Positions 1 to 7,926 of a stretch of DNA of 64,000 nt are shown one piece after another (position 1 is the first letter of the stretch; every line of letters starts with the position of its first letter). Source of the stretch: Mariniflexile gromovii (GTDB lineage: Bacteria; Bacteroidota; Bacteroidia; Flavobacteriales; Flavobacteriaceae); assembly GCF_017814435.1 (NCBI RefSeq), contig NZ_JAGJCB010000008.1, forward strand, positions 94,353-158,352. The letters run 5' to 3'. The position numbers and the translations under genes were made by a program. The notes below the pieces were generated by a model that made no database searches, had not been told where the DNA came from, and was given only the letters and a program-made list of their open reading frames with translations.

Positions 1-464
1 CCCGCTGGTGAATATAAGTTGCTTGTATCAGGCAATCCGTATTCTATAATATATGAAGGGTTTATATCTTGTGGCGTTTCATCAACTTTAAAGCGAAAAG
101 CGACTCCGTCATTATAAGTTCTTACATAAAGTTTTGCCGGTATACCTTCATAATCCAAGAAAACTTCCAACTCGTTATAATGATCTTTTATTTCACTGAA
201 CTGACCCCAAACAGGCTTCCAGTTTTCGTTAACCTCTTTTGCTTTGGTATCTAAAACTTTTACTTCCAAATTTTGTAAAATGGAGATTTCAGAATTTAAA
301 ATAATACCGGTATTGTTTCCAAAAAGATTGTATTTCAAGTTCTTTTCAGAATTATCCAACGTTACTTTAAGGTTTCCGTTAGGAGATTCCAATTCAAGCT
401 GTTTTTGGTTAGCACAATTACTTAAGGTTAGGATTAAACTGATACCTAATAGTATTTTCTTCAT
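1..464 (-). CDS. GH97 family glycoside hydrolase (alpha-glucosidase type), N-terminal part, runs off the window
   Basis: The reading frame starts at the ATG at 464-462 and stays open to the window edge, giving about 154 residues. It opens with a lipoprotein signal peptide ending in LTLSNC (Cys17), so the enzyme is probably anchored in an outer or periplasmic membrane. The sequence after it (ESPNGNLKVTL, then WKPVWGQFSEIKDHYNEL) matches the N-terminal beta domain of GH97 enzymes, the SusB-like family that cleaves alpha-glucosidic bonds of starch-type glucans. The catalytic barrel lies outside the window. The start codon overlaps the TGA of the upstream sulfatase fragment (ATGA), so the two were translationally coupled. 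The family call is secure; the exact substrate is not. Confidence 0.8.
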   Translation of the reverse strand, partial: MKKILLGISLILTLSNCANQKQLELESPNGNLKVTLDNSEKNLKYNLFGNNTGIILNSEISILQNLEVKVLDTKAKEVNENWKPVWGQFSEIKDHYNELEVFLDYEGIPAKLYVRTYNDGVAFRFKVDETPQDINPSYIIEYGLPDTSNLYSPA

Positions 465-777
465 TTTGATAATGGTTTTGGGTTTTTAACAAATGCCGCT
501 GGTCGCGTGTTTTTATCGAGTTCTTTTTCAAATTCTAAAGCATATGTTCTTAGTTTAGAAGCAATATCTGGATGTTGCTCTAAAACATTGGCACTTTCAC
601 TTATATCATTTTCCAGATTATAGAGTTCTGGTGAAGGTTTGCCTGCTATTCGCATTTTCCAATTACCAGACCTTATCGCTTCTAAAACATCTTTACTGTA
701 AAAAAAAACACTTTATGCGGCGTTTTGCTTTTGCCTTGCAATACGGAAAAAATATCTTTTCCGTCTATATATAATCG
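461..777 (-). pseudogene. Sulfatase, C-terminal remnant
   Basis: About 105 codons remain open with no start: the frame meets an in-frame TGA at 780-778. The visible segment has the typical sulfatase C-terminal pattern: IDGKDIFSVLQGK, then VFFFYSKDVLEAIRSGNWK, then PELYNLENDISESANV. The formylglycine (C/S-x-P-x-R) catalytic part is absent, so the product cannot be an active sulfatase. The break lies within about 20-40 bases of a short AT-rich repeat (799-820) that marks the edge of the phage-derived block, so truncation by that element or by later recombination is likely. It once formed an operon with the GH97 gene, whose ATG overlaps its stop. Confidence 0.72.
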
Positions 778-798
778 TCAAAATAAAGCAATCCCATC

Positions 799-820
799 GT
801 TAAAATGAAATAATACTTTT
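799..820. repeat. 22-bp repeat, left copy (edge of the phage remnant)
   Basis: A 22-bp sequence beginning GTTAAAATGA and ending ATACTTTT is repeated exactly at 8644-8665 in the same orientation. Its 16-bp core ATGAAATAATACTTTT occurs inverted at 8908-8923. This copy separates the sulfatase fragment from the phage genes, so it is a candidate element end or recombination site. Confidence 0.7.
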
Positions 821-857
821 AAAAAGGGCTTTTTTAGCTTATATTTGCCTCGTGACG

Positions 858-880
858 AAGTTCGCGAGTAAATTCAAGAA
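858..880. repeat. 23-bp direct repeat, copy 1
   Basis: An exact 23-bp repeat (AAGTTCGCGAGT...TTCAAGAA) recurs at 918-940, exactly 60 bp downstream. On the minus strand both copies read as LEFTREL in short open stretches. Only two copies exist and the unit is too short for a typical CRISPR repeat. It may be a transposase-binding site or a relic of a duplicated gene end. Confidence 0.6.
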
Positions 881-917
881 TGTGCATCACATTAAGACTC
901 TATAAACAGATTTAAGT

Positions 918-940
918 AAGTTCGCGAGTAAATTCAAGAA
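918..940. repeat. 23-bp direct repeat, copy 2
   Basis: Second exact copy of the 858-880 sequence. It lies just downstream, in the sense of minus-strand transcription, of the last small phage gene. The minus-strand frame through it reads DPIDDLIDVLEFTRELT and stops, while the first copy lies in a 17-codon frame starting MHILEFTREL. Confidence 0.6.
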
Positions 941-978
941 CATCTATTAAATCATCAATAGGGTCTTTTTTATGCCTT

Positions 979-1161
979 TTAAACACGATAATAAATAACG
1001 TCGCTTATTGTCTTTACAGATAAATAGAATTGTTCAGATAGCTTTTTTAATATGTATTCTTGTGAATACATCGGCACATCTTTATAAGTCTTTTTAGATA
1101 GTTTTTCGTACTCTAAACGTATGTCATCATACTTTTTTTGGGTAAGTTCATTCATTGCCAT
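979..1161 (-). CDS. Small phage-associated protein of unknown function
   Basis: About 60 residues starting MAMNELTQKKYDDIR. A longer start at 1212 is possible, but its extra N-terminus is hydrophobic and unlike the rest, so the internal ATG is preferred. The protein is charged and helical. Its C-terminal half (YILKKLSEQFYLSVKTISDVIYYRV) resembles the recognition half of a small helix-turn-helix domain, which is a guess. It is the last gene of the minus-strand phage block and lies 99 bases after the DUF6046-like gene. No family was recognised. Confidence 0.4.
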   Translation of the reverse strand: MAMNELTQKKYDDIRLEYEKLSKKTYKDVPMYSQEYILKKLSEQFYLSVKTISDVIYYRV

Positions 1162-1260
1162 AAAGCAAATATAAAGTCTATTTGTAATATAGCAAAAAGC
1201 AGTTTTTAACATAAAAAAAGGCTCTAAAAATAGAGCCTTTTAAACGTGGTAAGAGATTAT

Positions 1261-1872
1261 TTATCTAGCCAATTCTATTGGTTCATCACTACATGCAGTT
1301 ATTTCAAATGGAAAAACATTTTGCTTCCCTTGTGGTAGTTTAAAATCAAATTCTTCAATAGATATTCTATAAATGCTCTTATCTATAAAAAGTGAGCCAA
1401 TTACCTCAATACTGTCAGCAATCTCCTCCCATTTAAGCAATTCTCTGTATTGGTCATAAGCCGAAATTTTTGGTGTGTCTAAGCATAACCCACGGATACG
1501 TATTTGCCAATCATCAAAACCGTATATTTCTTTTACCGTGCCACTTTTGCCTAATACACTGGTTTTTGTTATGTTTTTGGCTCTACGAAAATCTACAACC
1601 GTTGCGGGCGGTATTTCAAAATCATTAAATTGCTTTTGTTCCAAATCTCCTAAAGGAGTGTAGCATTGATAAGAACCACCTTTAAACTTCATAGGAAACA
1701 TTATAGGTGTACCCATCCAACTCATTTTTTTAACTTCCTCAATTGGTTTCGTAGGTATCGAACGATAAACAGCTTCATTGCTTATTGGCTCTAAATTGTT
1801 AACGGCATAGCTAACTGGAACAAAGCCAAAAGCAATATTAAAAAGCTGTGATAAATCAGGTTTAAAACTCAT
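1261..1872 (-). CDS. Phage protein, DUF6046-like
   Basis: A 203-residue soluble protein. Its start overlaps the stop of the capsid gene by 4 bases (1869-1872), indicating coupled translation in the phage structural operon. The sequence (MSWMGTPIMFPMKFKGGSYQ; later FEIPPATVVDFRRAKNITKT) fits the DUF6046 family of Bacteroidota prophages as I remember it. The function is unknown, but position after the capsid gene and the beta-rich pattern suggest a virion component such as a tail or connector protein. No signal peptide or membrane segment is visible. Confidence 0.6.
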   Translation of the reverse strand: MSFKPDLSQLFNIAFGFVPVSYAVNNLEPISNEAVYRSIPTKPIEEVKKMSWMGTPIMFPMKFKGGSYQCYTPLGDLEQKQFNDFEIPPATVVDFRRAKNITKTSVLGKSGTVKEIYGFDDWQIRIRGLCLDTPKISAYDQYRELLKWEEIADSIEVIGSLFIDKSIYRISIEEFDFKLPQGKQNVFPFEITACSDEPIELAR

Positions 1873-2741
1873 GAGCCTGAAACTATTGCGCCAATACCTT
1901 TATTTCTAATAGGCAAAGCAATAAAACGTTTATCAAAACCAACTATTGTCGCCCTTTCTTTTGGGTCATCCTTTGTTTCGTACATGTGTACTGTTCCATC
2001 AGCTCTCATTACTTCTTCTTTTTGGAATGCAAAACTAGAATGTGCAGTTCCTGGCGTTACACTATCAAAAGCCGATTTAACAAGTGTTGCAGCATCATAC
2101 TTTGGGTTTTTGCTAAACTCCAACATATTGAACCCAGCAAACCTTTGAGGCACTCCATTTTTGAAGTCGGTAATATCTTTAAAGGACTTTAAATCAATTA
2201 ACATAAGGTCTTCGGTATGTTTTGGGTCTAATACTAAATAACGGTCTTCTTTTGGTATGTCTAAATCATCATAACGGCGTTTTAAAGCCAATATGTCGTT
2301 AACCGTTAACCTTTTTAACCCATTGGCATCTACTTCACCAGTACAGGCAATAACTGGCGTGTAAGTGTCATCATTTGCAGGAGCAAAAGCATGTGCAGCT
2401 TTTCTAGCGGTGCTAGTTCTTAAACTTTGTTTATGTCCATACAATACGCTTTCTAATTTATCATAAGCCAACTCAATAGCTTCGGGTCTTCTAACCAAAG
2501 TATTTTCAGTTTCAAATAAATCCAAAGTAATTTCTAAAGGAGTATCCACACGAGGTAAAACATCAATGGGGTATGTGGTATTATTAATTAATACATTTGG
2601 ATCTACTCCCACTTCAGCCATGGTCAGTTTATCATATTCGACCAATGCACTAAAGTTCTTTACGAAGTTTAGAAATGAGGGGTCTGGATAAAAGTTTTTC
2701 ATTAACTGTTTAATCCAAATTTGTTTGTTCAATGTTGCCAT
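1869..2741 (-). CDS. Phage major capsid protein
   Basis: A 290-residue protein directly downstream of the ClpP-type prohead protease gene, the usual place for the major capsid protein. It begins MATLNKQIWIKQLMKNFYPD and has the soluble alpha/beta composition of Bacteroidota prophage capsid proteins, including NTTYPIDVLPRVDTPLEITLD early on and KDDPKERATIVGFDKRFIALP near the end. The fold cannot be proved by eye; the call rests on position, size and general resemblance. Terminase and portal genes, which normally lie upstream, are missing, so it cannot package DNA alone. Confidence 0.65.
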   Translation of the reverse strand: MATLNKQIWIKQLMKNFYPDPSFLNFVKNFSALVEYDKLTMAEVGVDPNVLINNTTYPIDVLPRVDTPLEITLDLFETENTLVRRPEAIELAYDKLESVLYGHKQSLRTSTARKAAHAFAPANDDTYTPVIACTGEVDANGLKRLTVNDILALKRRYDDLDIPKEDRYLVLDPKHTEDLMLIDLKSFKDITDFKNGVPQRFAGFNMLEFSKNPKYDAATLVKSAFDSVTPGTAHSSFAFQKEEVMRADGTVHMYETKDDPKERATIVGFDKRFIALPIRNKGIGAIVSGS

Positions 2742-2772
2742 AAAATTCTAATTTTTAATTGTTTTTTAATTG

Positions 2773-3744
2773 TTAATCTTGATTGTTAAATTCAGCATCT
2801 ACAAGCTTTTTGTATAGCTTCGGGTCTCTTTTTAATTCGTTTGGTGCATACATACGGTATTCATCTAAGCCCCATTTGCTTCGGTCTTTTGACGTATCAT
2901 TATTATCTTGATGGTTTAGCATATCGGATAATTTAGCTCTACCGTGCATTTTGTTAAGTAGCTCTTTAGTGCCTTGAAAATCAACTTGAAGCATCTTTGT
3001 AAAATGTGGGGTCATATCGGTTGTAATCTTTTTAGAAAGCAAAGCTTCATCAATAACCGCCTTAACTTCTTTACCAGCTTCTTCATTCTTTTTAGGCAGT
3101 ATTTTTTTTACAGCTGCAAGAACGTCATCGTCCGAAGCTCCATCAGAAAGCTCCAGTAGTTTTAATAGTTTTTTGTTCATATTTAAAGGTTTATTTATTA
3201 CATAACATGCAAAGATTTCGTTAGGTTCTAAGGCGTGTATATTCGTTACTTTTGTTAATGTGTCGTTTTTTATTTCATCAACAAAACCAAGCTTTAAAGC
3301 TTCATCGGATGTTAACCAAGTTTCATCATCTAACATGCCCGCCAATTCATTGTTTTTAATACCTGTTTTATTGGAATAAGTTTCCATTAAAACAGACTTA
3401 ATTTTATCTAATAAATCGGCTTGTTTTCTTAAATCTTTACTCTCTCCAAAACCGCCCGATTGGGGGTTATGAATCATATACATGGCATTTTTAGCCATGA
3501 TTATTTTATGTCCTGCCAAACATATAACCGATGCCATTGAGGCTGCAACGCCATCAATATGCACCGTAATTTTGCCTTTGTCATATTCTTTGAGGGCGTT
3601 GTATATGGCATAGCCATGAAACACACTTCCTCCAGGAGAATTTATTTTAACGGTAATATCTCCTGTCTTTTTTTGCAGGGATGCAATAAACTTAGTATCT
3701 ATTACATCTTTTCCTATCTCTCCATAAATGGTTAATTTGCTCAT
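2773..3744 (-). CDS. Prohead protease (ClpP-like, peptidase S14) with scaffold-like C-terminus
   Basis: A 323-residue protein in two parts. Residues 1-165 are a ClpP-fold protease: INSPGGSVFHG (35-44), a catalytic serine in GVAASMAS (Ser69), and a histidine in MIHNP (His92), followed by the ETWLTSDEALKLGFVDEI segment typical of phage members. Residues 190-323 are charged and helical, as in fused scaffolding domains. Such proteins shape and mature the procapsid. The start overlaps the stop of the gpG-like gene by 4 bases and the capsid gene follows after 31 bases. Confidence 0.82.
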   Translation of the reverse strand: MSKLTIYGEIGKDVIDTKFIASLQKKTGDITVKINSPGGSVFHGYAIYNALKEYDKGKITVHIDGVAASMASVICLAGHKIIMAKNAMYMIHNPQSGGFGESKDLRKQADLLDKIKSVLMETYSNKTGIKNNELAGMLDDETWLTSDEALKLGFVDEIKNDTLTKVTNIHALEPNEIFACYVINKPLNMNKKLLKLLELSDGASDDDVLAAVKKILPKKNEEAGKEVKAVIDEALLSKKITTDMTPHFTKMLQVDFQGTKELLNKMHGRAKLSDMLNHQDNNDTSKDRSKWGLDEYRMYAPNELKRDPKLYKKLVDAEFNNQD

Positions 3745-4253
3745 AATTGTTTAAATCGTTTTATAATCTCTTCTTGTACTTTTTCATCCCAATTTCTCCT
3801 AAAGGTTTCGGAATCTCCCATGAATTGTCTTTTAGGTATTCTTACCGTTAATCGTTCCTTTTTGGTAAGTGCCATAGCTTTCCATTTCTGGTCTCCAGTT
3901 ACGCTAAACATTTTCCAAAAGTATTTTCGTGAACGTTGTGTAATGGGAATATTTAAAACACCTCCCTCATTATGTATTTGGGAATAAGGCGCACTGGCTT
4001 CAAACACAATTTTATCTTTTGTTGAGGAAATAACATCAATGCTATTGAATAGATGGTTGCTTTTTATAAGTAACTGAAATGTATCGTCTGTTTTTTTTGG
4101 TAGCCAAGCTTCAAATGAAGCATCTGTAAAGCCTTTATTATGGAAGTTATTATGTATAAATTCCATACCTTCTTTTTCGGCATCACTTTGCAAATCCCGC
4201 AATAGCTGTTCACTCATTGCAAGAAAATTGGGTGTTTTATTTATTTTTCCCAT
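3741..4253 (-). CDS. Phage virion morphogenesis protein (Mu gpG / Phage_tail_S type)
   Basis: A 170-residue protein with the pattern of the virion-morphogenesis family: a helical N-terminus, YSQIHNEGG in the middle (compare the usual Y...H..G) and RIPKRQFMGDS near the C-terminus (compare the usual P.R.FLG.S). Members act in tail completion or head-tail joining of Mu- and P2-like phages. It starts 4 bases after the preceding small gene and overlaps the protease gene by 4 bases. In complete phages, head genes would separate it from the transposition genes, so a deletion has probably brought them together. Confidence 0.7.
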   Translation of the reverse strand: MGKINKTPNFLAMSEQLLRDLQSDAEKEGMEFIHNNFHNKGFTDASFEAWLPKKTDDTFQLLIKSNHLFNSIDVISSTKDKIVFEASAPYSQIHNEGGVLNIPITQRSRKYFWKMFSVTGDQKWKAMALTKKERLTVRIPKRQFMGDSETFRRNWDEKVQEEIIKRFKQL

Positions 4254-4257
4254 TCTT

Positions 4258-4557
4258 TCAATTCGTTTTTTTAAAGTTTGCAGGTAATGGCTCTACACTT
4301 ACCCATTCTTTTTTGTTTGAGTTTTTTTTGTTGCCTGTACTGAACATGCTTTCATATTGTTCCTCTGTCGGCTCAAAGTCTTCTATCATTTGCATAGCCC
4401 AAAATCTTGTATTAATATCTAATCTTTCTTCATCTGCTATTCTAAGCAACTCCAAAAGGGCTGCTTTTCTTAATCGAAATTCATCAACAGCCCCATATGC
4501 TTCACAAGCGATTTCTATTACTATTTTGTTTTCTGATTTATTAAAATATACTGCCAT
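4258..4557 (-). CDS. Small phage protein of unknown function
   Basis: A 99-residue acidic protein with no recognised domain. The first 70 residues look helical (VDEFRLRKAALLELLRIADEERLD), and the C-terminus is lysine- and asparagine-rich. It lies 32 bases after the MuB-like gene and 4 bases before the gpG-like gene, so it belongs to the same minus-strand operon. Confidence 0.5.
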   Translation of the reverse strand: MAVYFNKSENKIVIEIACEAYGAVDEFRLRKAALLELLRIADEERLDINTRFWAMQMIEDFEPTEEQYESMFSTGNKKNSNKKEWVSVEPLPANFKKTN

Positions 4558-4589
4558 GACTATAAGTTTTAATGTTGTTTAAATCGTTT

Positions 4590-5417
4590 TTAAAGAGTGT
4601 TTAAATTATTGATAGCGTTTCGTACCAATCTGTAATTTCCTAGCCTGTAAAGAGCCTTGATTACTTTTTGGTCTGTAACGTTGTTATGTTCGCAAAGGGT
4701 GTTTATTTCGCCTCGTGTGGGTTCTGTAAGTTCCTGCCATTGGTTGACACGTCCGTAAAATTCAGGCATGCCTATTTTGTTCTTGTCGGCTGCCTTTTTT
4801 ATGTTGCTTAATAGGTACTCAACACCTGCCAAAACTATCCCTCCATTATCCTCTATACCATCCCAAATATCCTGTATGTACATAAGGCTGTTTGCCGATA
4901 GTTTTGAAGCTTCATCAATGATTAAAAGCGGATTGCTCTTTTTGTTAAGTTCATCAATAATGCGTTTGGTCATTTCGTGATCACTAGCCAACCACGATAC
5001 GCCCAAAGCCCTCAGTATTTCAGATAAAAACTGTTTGGTTCGCATGGAGCGTGAACATGTTACTAAGTAAGTGTTTGCATTGGTTTCAAAGTACTGGCGC
5101 AATGCAAAGGTTTTTCCACTTCCCGAAAAACCAACGATACCAATCATTTTGTTTTGCTCCCTAGCTTCAAGGCATCGGTCTTGAATGGCTGTATAGTTTG
5201 CCGTTTCAATGGCAACCCATTTTTTAACACTAAAAAAGCTTCTAATTTTCATTAGCATACTTTCGTTTAGTTTTTCCCAATTCTCTTTTAATAAATTGGT
5301 TACGGTTGCAGGGCTTACTTCCAGTAATTCTGCCATTTGGTTTTGGCTTATGTCCTTTTTCTTTAAAAAGTCCTCAACCAATGTTTTTGTTTCTTGCTGT
5401 AATGCTTCTTTTTTCAT
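4590..5417 (-). CDS. MuB-like AAA+ transposition ATPase with N-terminal helix-turn-helix
   Basis: A 275-residue protein. Residues 22-45 form an XRE-like helix-turn-helix (ISQNQMAELLEVSPATVTNLL). The ATPase core has Walker A GFSGSGKT (96-103) and Walker B LLIIDEA (164-170), followed by a C-terminal helical region. This is the layout of Mu B protein, which binds target DNA and delivers it to the MuA transposase. It follows the transposase frames by 37 bases. All key motifs are intact, so unlike the transposase this gene shows no damage. Confidence 0.85.
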   Translation of the reverse strand: MKKEALQQETKTLVEDFLKKKDISQNQMAELLEVSPATVTNLLKENWEKLNESMLMKIRSFFSVKKWVAIETANYTAIQDRCLEAREQNKMIGIVGFSGSGKTFALRQYFETNANTYLVTCSRSMRTKQFLSEILRALGVSWLASDHEMTKRIIDELNKKSNPLLIIDEASKLSANSLMYIQDIWDGIEDNGGIVLAGVEYLLSNIKKAADKNKIGMPEFYGRVNQWQELTEPTRGEINTLCEHNNVTDQKVIKALYRLGNYRLVRNAINNLNTL

Positions 5418-5454
5418 ACATTTGTGTTTCTATAATATTCTAAGCCGATATGCT

Positions 5455-6702
5455 TTATATCGGCTTTAAAGAGCCTTTTCCGAGGCTCTTTTTTACTAAT
5501 AGGAAGTCATGAGCGTCCTCAATGTTTGAACGCTCAATTTTCCCTATCGGTTTTATTGTTTTTAGTTTTTCTTGGTCTTTCGTAATATGGTTTTCGTTGT
5601 AGAAAATCTCTAAAAGTTCTTTGCTTTCTTTAGAGTTTACTTGGTTTTTTTCCAACGATAGCGGATGCGTTAATTCTAGTTCGTCTAAATTGGCTTCGTT
5701 TAAACCTTTGTCAAACACCTTTTTAACTTCATTTTCAATATGGGTCTTGTAGCTTTTCTTTTTGGCTTCGCTCTTAATGATTTTAAGGGTTTCGGCTTCA
5801 TCTAAATCTACATGCCCCATTTGTGTTTTTATAGACTTTTTGCATTCGCAAATTGGGAGGTCTGTTTTGTAATCGAACAACATAATCCAATCTAAATCCT
5901 TTTCATTATAGCGTACTGCAACCTTTTTATTTTGTAACTTTAGTTTGGTGTCGTTACACGCTATTTCGTAGGTGTGCTGTATTTTGTTTACCTTAATCTT
6001 AACCATACCACGTTTAACGGTATGGCTTGTTTTACTCCAAAACATCAATGCTGTTTTAACGCTATCCATAGGAATGGCATTAGGTTTTGGCATGTCGTTG
6101 CTTATTTGGTTTGGAGATTTACGACCGCTTATATTGCGCTCGTTATATTTGGCAATCATGGTAGCTATACGGCTTTTCATTTCGTTTGGCATCAACAAAC
6201 CGTTTTTCTTAGCCATTTTTTGTATAAAATCGGGATTTGGGCGATTGTTTCGCTTACTGGTTACGCCCTCTCCTATATACCCCTCGTATAAAGCACATTC
6301 AACAGACTGGAATACCCCGAAAAAGCGTTCTATATAACTTTTATCTTGTGCATTGCCAACTTTAGAATTACGCCATTTTATACCCATTCGGGTCATTTGT
6401 TCTTTTAAGTCTAAAATTTCTTCGGTCTTTCCTGCACTAAAATTGTCCGATACTATTTCAGAGGGTAAATACCCCTCATTCATTACGGCAATTTTAAGGG
6501 CATTTAGTATGTTAAAACGTGTTTCGCTGTAACTCACATCAAACCCAACTATTTTACGGCTGCAAACGTCTTTAATAGCAAATAAATAAAGCCTTATCAT
6601 CTTGGTTCTGCTATTGTCCCAACAATAAAACTGCATGGGGGTTCCGTCTATCATCCAAACATTTGCAGGGAATTTTGGAAGTTCCCTAACAGCATGTGGC
6701 AA
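5455..6702 (-). CDS. Mu-type DDE transposase, catalytic and C-terminal part (out of frame with its N-terminal part)
   Basis: A 415-codon frame holding the integrase-fold catalytic core. The presumed DDE triad is Asp19 in WMIDGTPMQ, Asp86 in VSDNFSAG and Glu125 in KSYIERFFG, followed by the MuA-like beta-barrel and a basic C-terminus that may bind the MuB-like ATPase. The frame has no convincing start of its own: conserved sequence continues upstream (HFNDEVLPHAVREL) into the overlapping N-terminal frame. The shift point lies near 6721-6726, at a run of six A on the coding strand. Either the gene has lost one base or a -1 frameshift joins the two products. The family assignment is strong. Confidence 0.8.
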   Translation of the reverse strand: MPHAVRELPKFPANVWMIDGTPMQFYCWDNSRTKMIRLYLFAIKDVCSRKIVGFDVSYSETRFNILNALKIAVMNEGYLPSEIVSDNFSAGKTEEILDLKEQMTRMGIKWRNSKVGNAQDKSYIERFFGVFQSVECALYEGYIGEGVTSKRNNRPNPDFIQKMAKKNGLLMPNEMKSRIATMIAKYNERNISGRKSPNQISNDMPKPNAIPMDSVKTALMFWSKTSHTVKRGMVKIKVNKIQHTYEIACNDTKLKLQNKKVAVRYNEKDLDWIMLFDYKTDLPICECKKSIKTQMGHVDLDEAETLKIIKSEAKKKSYKTHIENEVKKVFDKGLNEANLDELELTHPLSLEKNQVNSKESKELLEIFYNENHITKDQEKLKTIKPIGKIERSNIEDAHDFLLVKKSLGKGSLKPI

Positions 6703-7556
6703 TACTTCGTCATTAAAGTGTTTTTTCCGTATCTGTAAGCATCAACAAGGGTTCTAAACTTGTTATCACTGCTCATAAGTTGTTTTATAGAACTTTCCGA
6801 TATGGTTTTATAGCCCTTTAGTTCACAATGGTGGTTTACTAAATCGGCTACAACCCTATAAGGGTAAATTTGCTCATATTGTAGGTATGCCATAATTAAA
6901 GCTCTGTGAAAATCTTTAACTTTAGTACCCTCTTTATTGTCCTTTAAACCATTGTGTATTATCTGTTCTACGGCATCTTCACCCATGTATAGGGCTTGTC
7001 TTATGGTTTTTAGCTTTACTTTAAAACGTACCAAACTGGTAATGTTTGATTGTAAAACAACCTCATTTTTAATGAGTTCTTTGTGTATTTTAAAACATTC
7101 GGACACTTTGCCGTATGTGGTTTTTTCCAGCGTTCCTGTTAAGTGAACCATTTGCACCCAGTACGCATGCTCTTTGGCGTATTGGGTAGATAGTTTTATT
7201 TGGTTTTCTTGTGAATAGGCTAACCTATCCCAGTATAATTGAAGATAACCCCCATATGCCTCGCTAAATGCGTGTTGTAATTTAGCAGCAACGGGATTGC
7301 TCAATAGGTTAGCCCTTGAAGATTGTTCTTTTTCTTGTATTGCTTGTAATTGTTCAGCTGTTGGGATGTTGTATTTTTCCTTAGTGCCTTTGGGTATGGT
7401 TTCAAGTTTTATCCAAACTTTGCGCTTGTCATTAAAATCCTTGATGTTTTCCCATGATTGGGATTTTTTTTGTCTATAATAACAAAGTGCCTTTTTTAGA
7501 TAGCTTTCGCTTATCCCAAAAGAAAGAAGTTCAGTATATGTAACATATCCAATCAT
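6651..7556 (-). CDS. Mu-type transposase, N-terminal DNA-binding part (frameshifted)
   Basis: A 301-codon frame starting MIGYVTYTELLSFGISESYLKKAL, the helix-turn-helix type end-binding region of MuA-like transposases. The homologous sequence ends around residue 276 (AYRYGK). The last 25 residues are then read out of frame, while the true continuation (HFNDEVLPHAVREL) lies in the overlapping downstream frame. At the junction the coding strand reads GGA AAA AAC, which contains A-AAA-AAC in the phase of a -1 slippery heptamer. A single-base loss in the A run explains it equally well. Confidence 0.7.
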   Translation of the reverse strand: MIGYVTYTELLSFGISESYLKKALCYYRQKKSQSWENIKDFNDKRKVWIKLETIPKGTKEKYNIPTAEQLQAIQEKEQSSRANLLSNPVAAKLQHAFSEAYGGYLQLYWDRLAYSQENQIKLSTQYAKEHAYWVQMVHLTGTLEKTTYGKVSECFKIHKELIKNEVVLQSNITSLVRFKVKLKTIRQALYMGEDAVEQIIHNGLKDNKEGTKVKDFHRALIMAYLQYEQIYPYRVVADLVNHHCELKGYKTISESSIKQLMSSDNKFRTLVDAYRYGKNTLMTKYCHMLLGNFQNSLQMFG

Positions 7557-7571
7557 TAATCAGTGAAGCAT

Positions 7572-7850
7572 TTATTTATCATTAATTAAATCCAATATGT
7601 CTTTTTCTAACTGTTTGGTTTCAATGCTTATTTTTTTTTCTTTAACATTTTTAGGCTTTAGCTTTTCGTCCTTAATTATCTTTACAGCTTCTTTCATAAT
7701 ACTTATATAAGTATGATGATGATACTTTGTTTTTAATCTAAAAAAGTGACTAATCGTTTTTTCGGTTATTCCTGTTCGTCTATAAATTTCTTTTTTAGAA
7801 CCAAAAGGCAAAAGATTTCCTATTTCTACTATTTTTTGATTATTTTGCAT
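7572..7850 (-). CDS. Helix-turn-helix early regulator of the phage (Ner-like by position)
   Basis: A 92-residue basic protein. The N-terminal half (LLPFGSKKEIYRRTGITEKTI) looks like a helix-turn-helix and the C-terminal half is lysine-rich and helical. It is the first gene of the minus-strand phage block, just before the transposase, and is divergent from the repressor-like gene at 7927. That is the position of Ner in Mu-like phages. The role is inferred from position and the HTH pattern only. Confidence 0.55.
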   Translation of the reverse strand: MQNNQKIVEIGNLLPFGSKKEIYRRTGITEKTISHFFRLKTKYHHHTYISIMKEAVKIIKDEKLKPKNVKEKKISIETKQLEKDILDLINDK

Positions 7851-7873
7851 ACTAATTACTTTTAAAGTACATG

Positions 7874-7905
7874 CAACAATATGATATTTTCATATTTTAA
7901 ACAAA
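7874..7905 (-). promoter_or_regulatory. Predicted promoter of the phage early operon
   Basis: On the minus strand a TTTG (7905-7902) is followed after 20 bases by TATTGTTG (7881-7874), one mismatch from the Bacteroidota -7 consensus TAnnTTTG and at the expected spacing. It lies 24 bases upstream of the HTH gene's start. It overlaps the inverted repeat at 7878-7896, as expected for a repressor-controlled promoter. Confidence 0.45.
7878..7896. promoter_or_regulatory. Predicted operator between divergent repressor and early genes
   Basis: AATATGA and TCATATT form a perfect 7-bp inverted repeat with a 5-base spacer. It sits in the 76-base gap between the divergent HTH gene and the repressor-like gene and overlaps the predicted early promoter. 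Position and symmetry suit binding by one of the two flanking regulators. Confidence 0.45.
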
Positions 7906-7926
7906 TTATTATTATTATTTCTTATT

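Noticed and set aside
858..940. Possible two-repeat CRISPR array
   Set aside because: Repeats of 23 bp with a single 37-bp spacer, no cas genes, and not a known flavobacterial repeat type.
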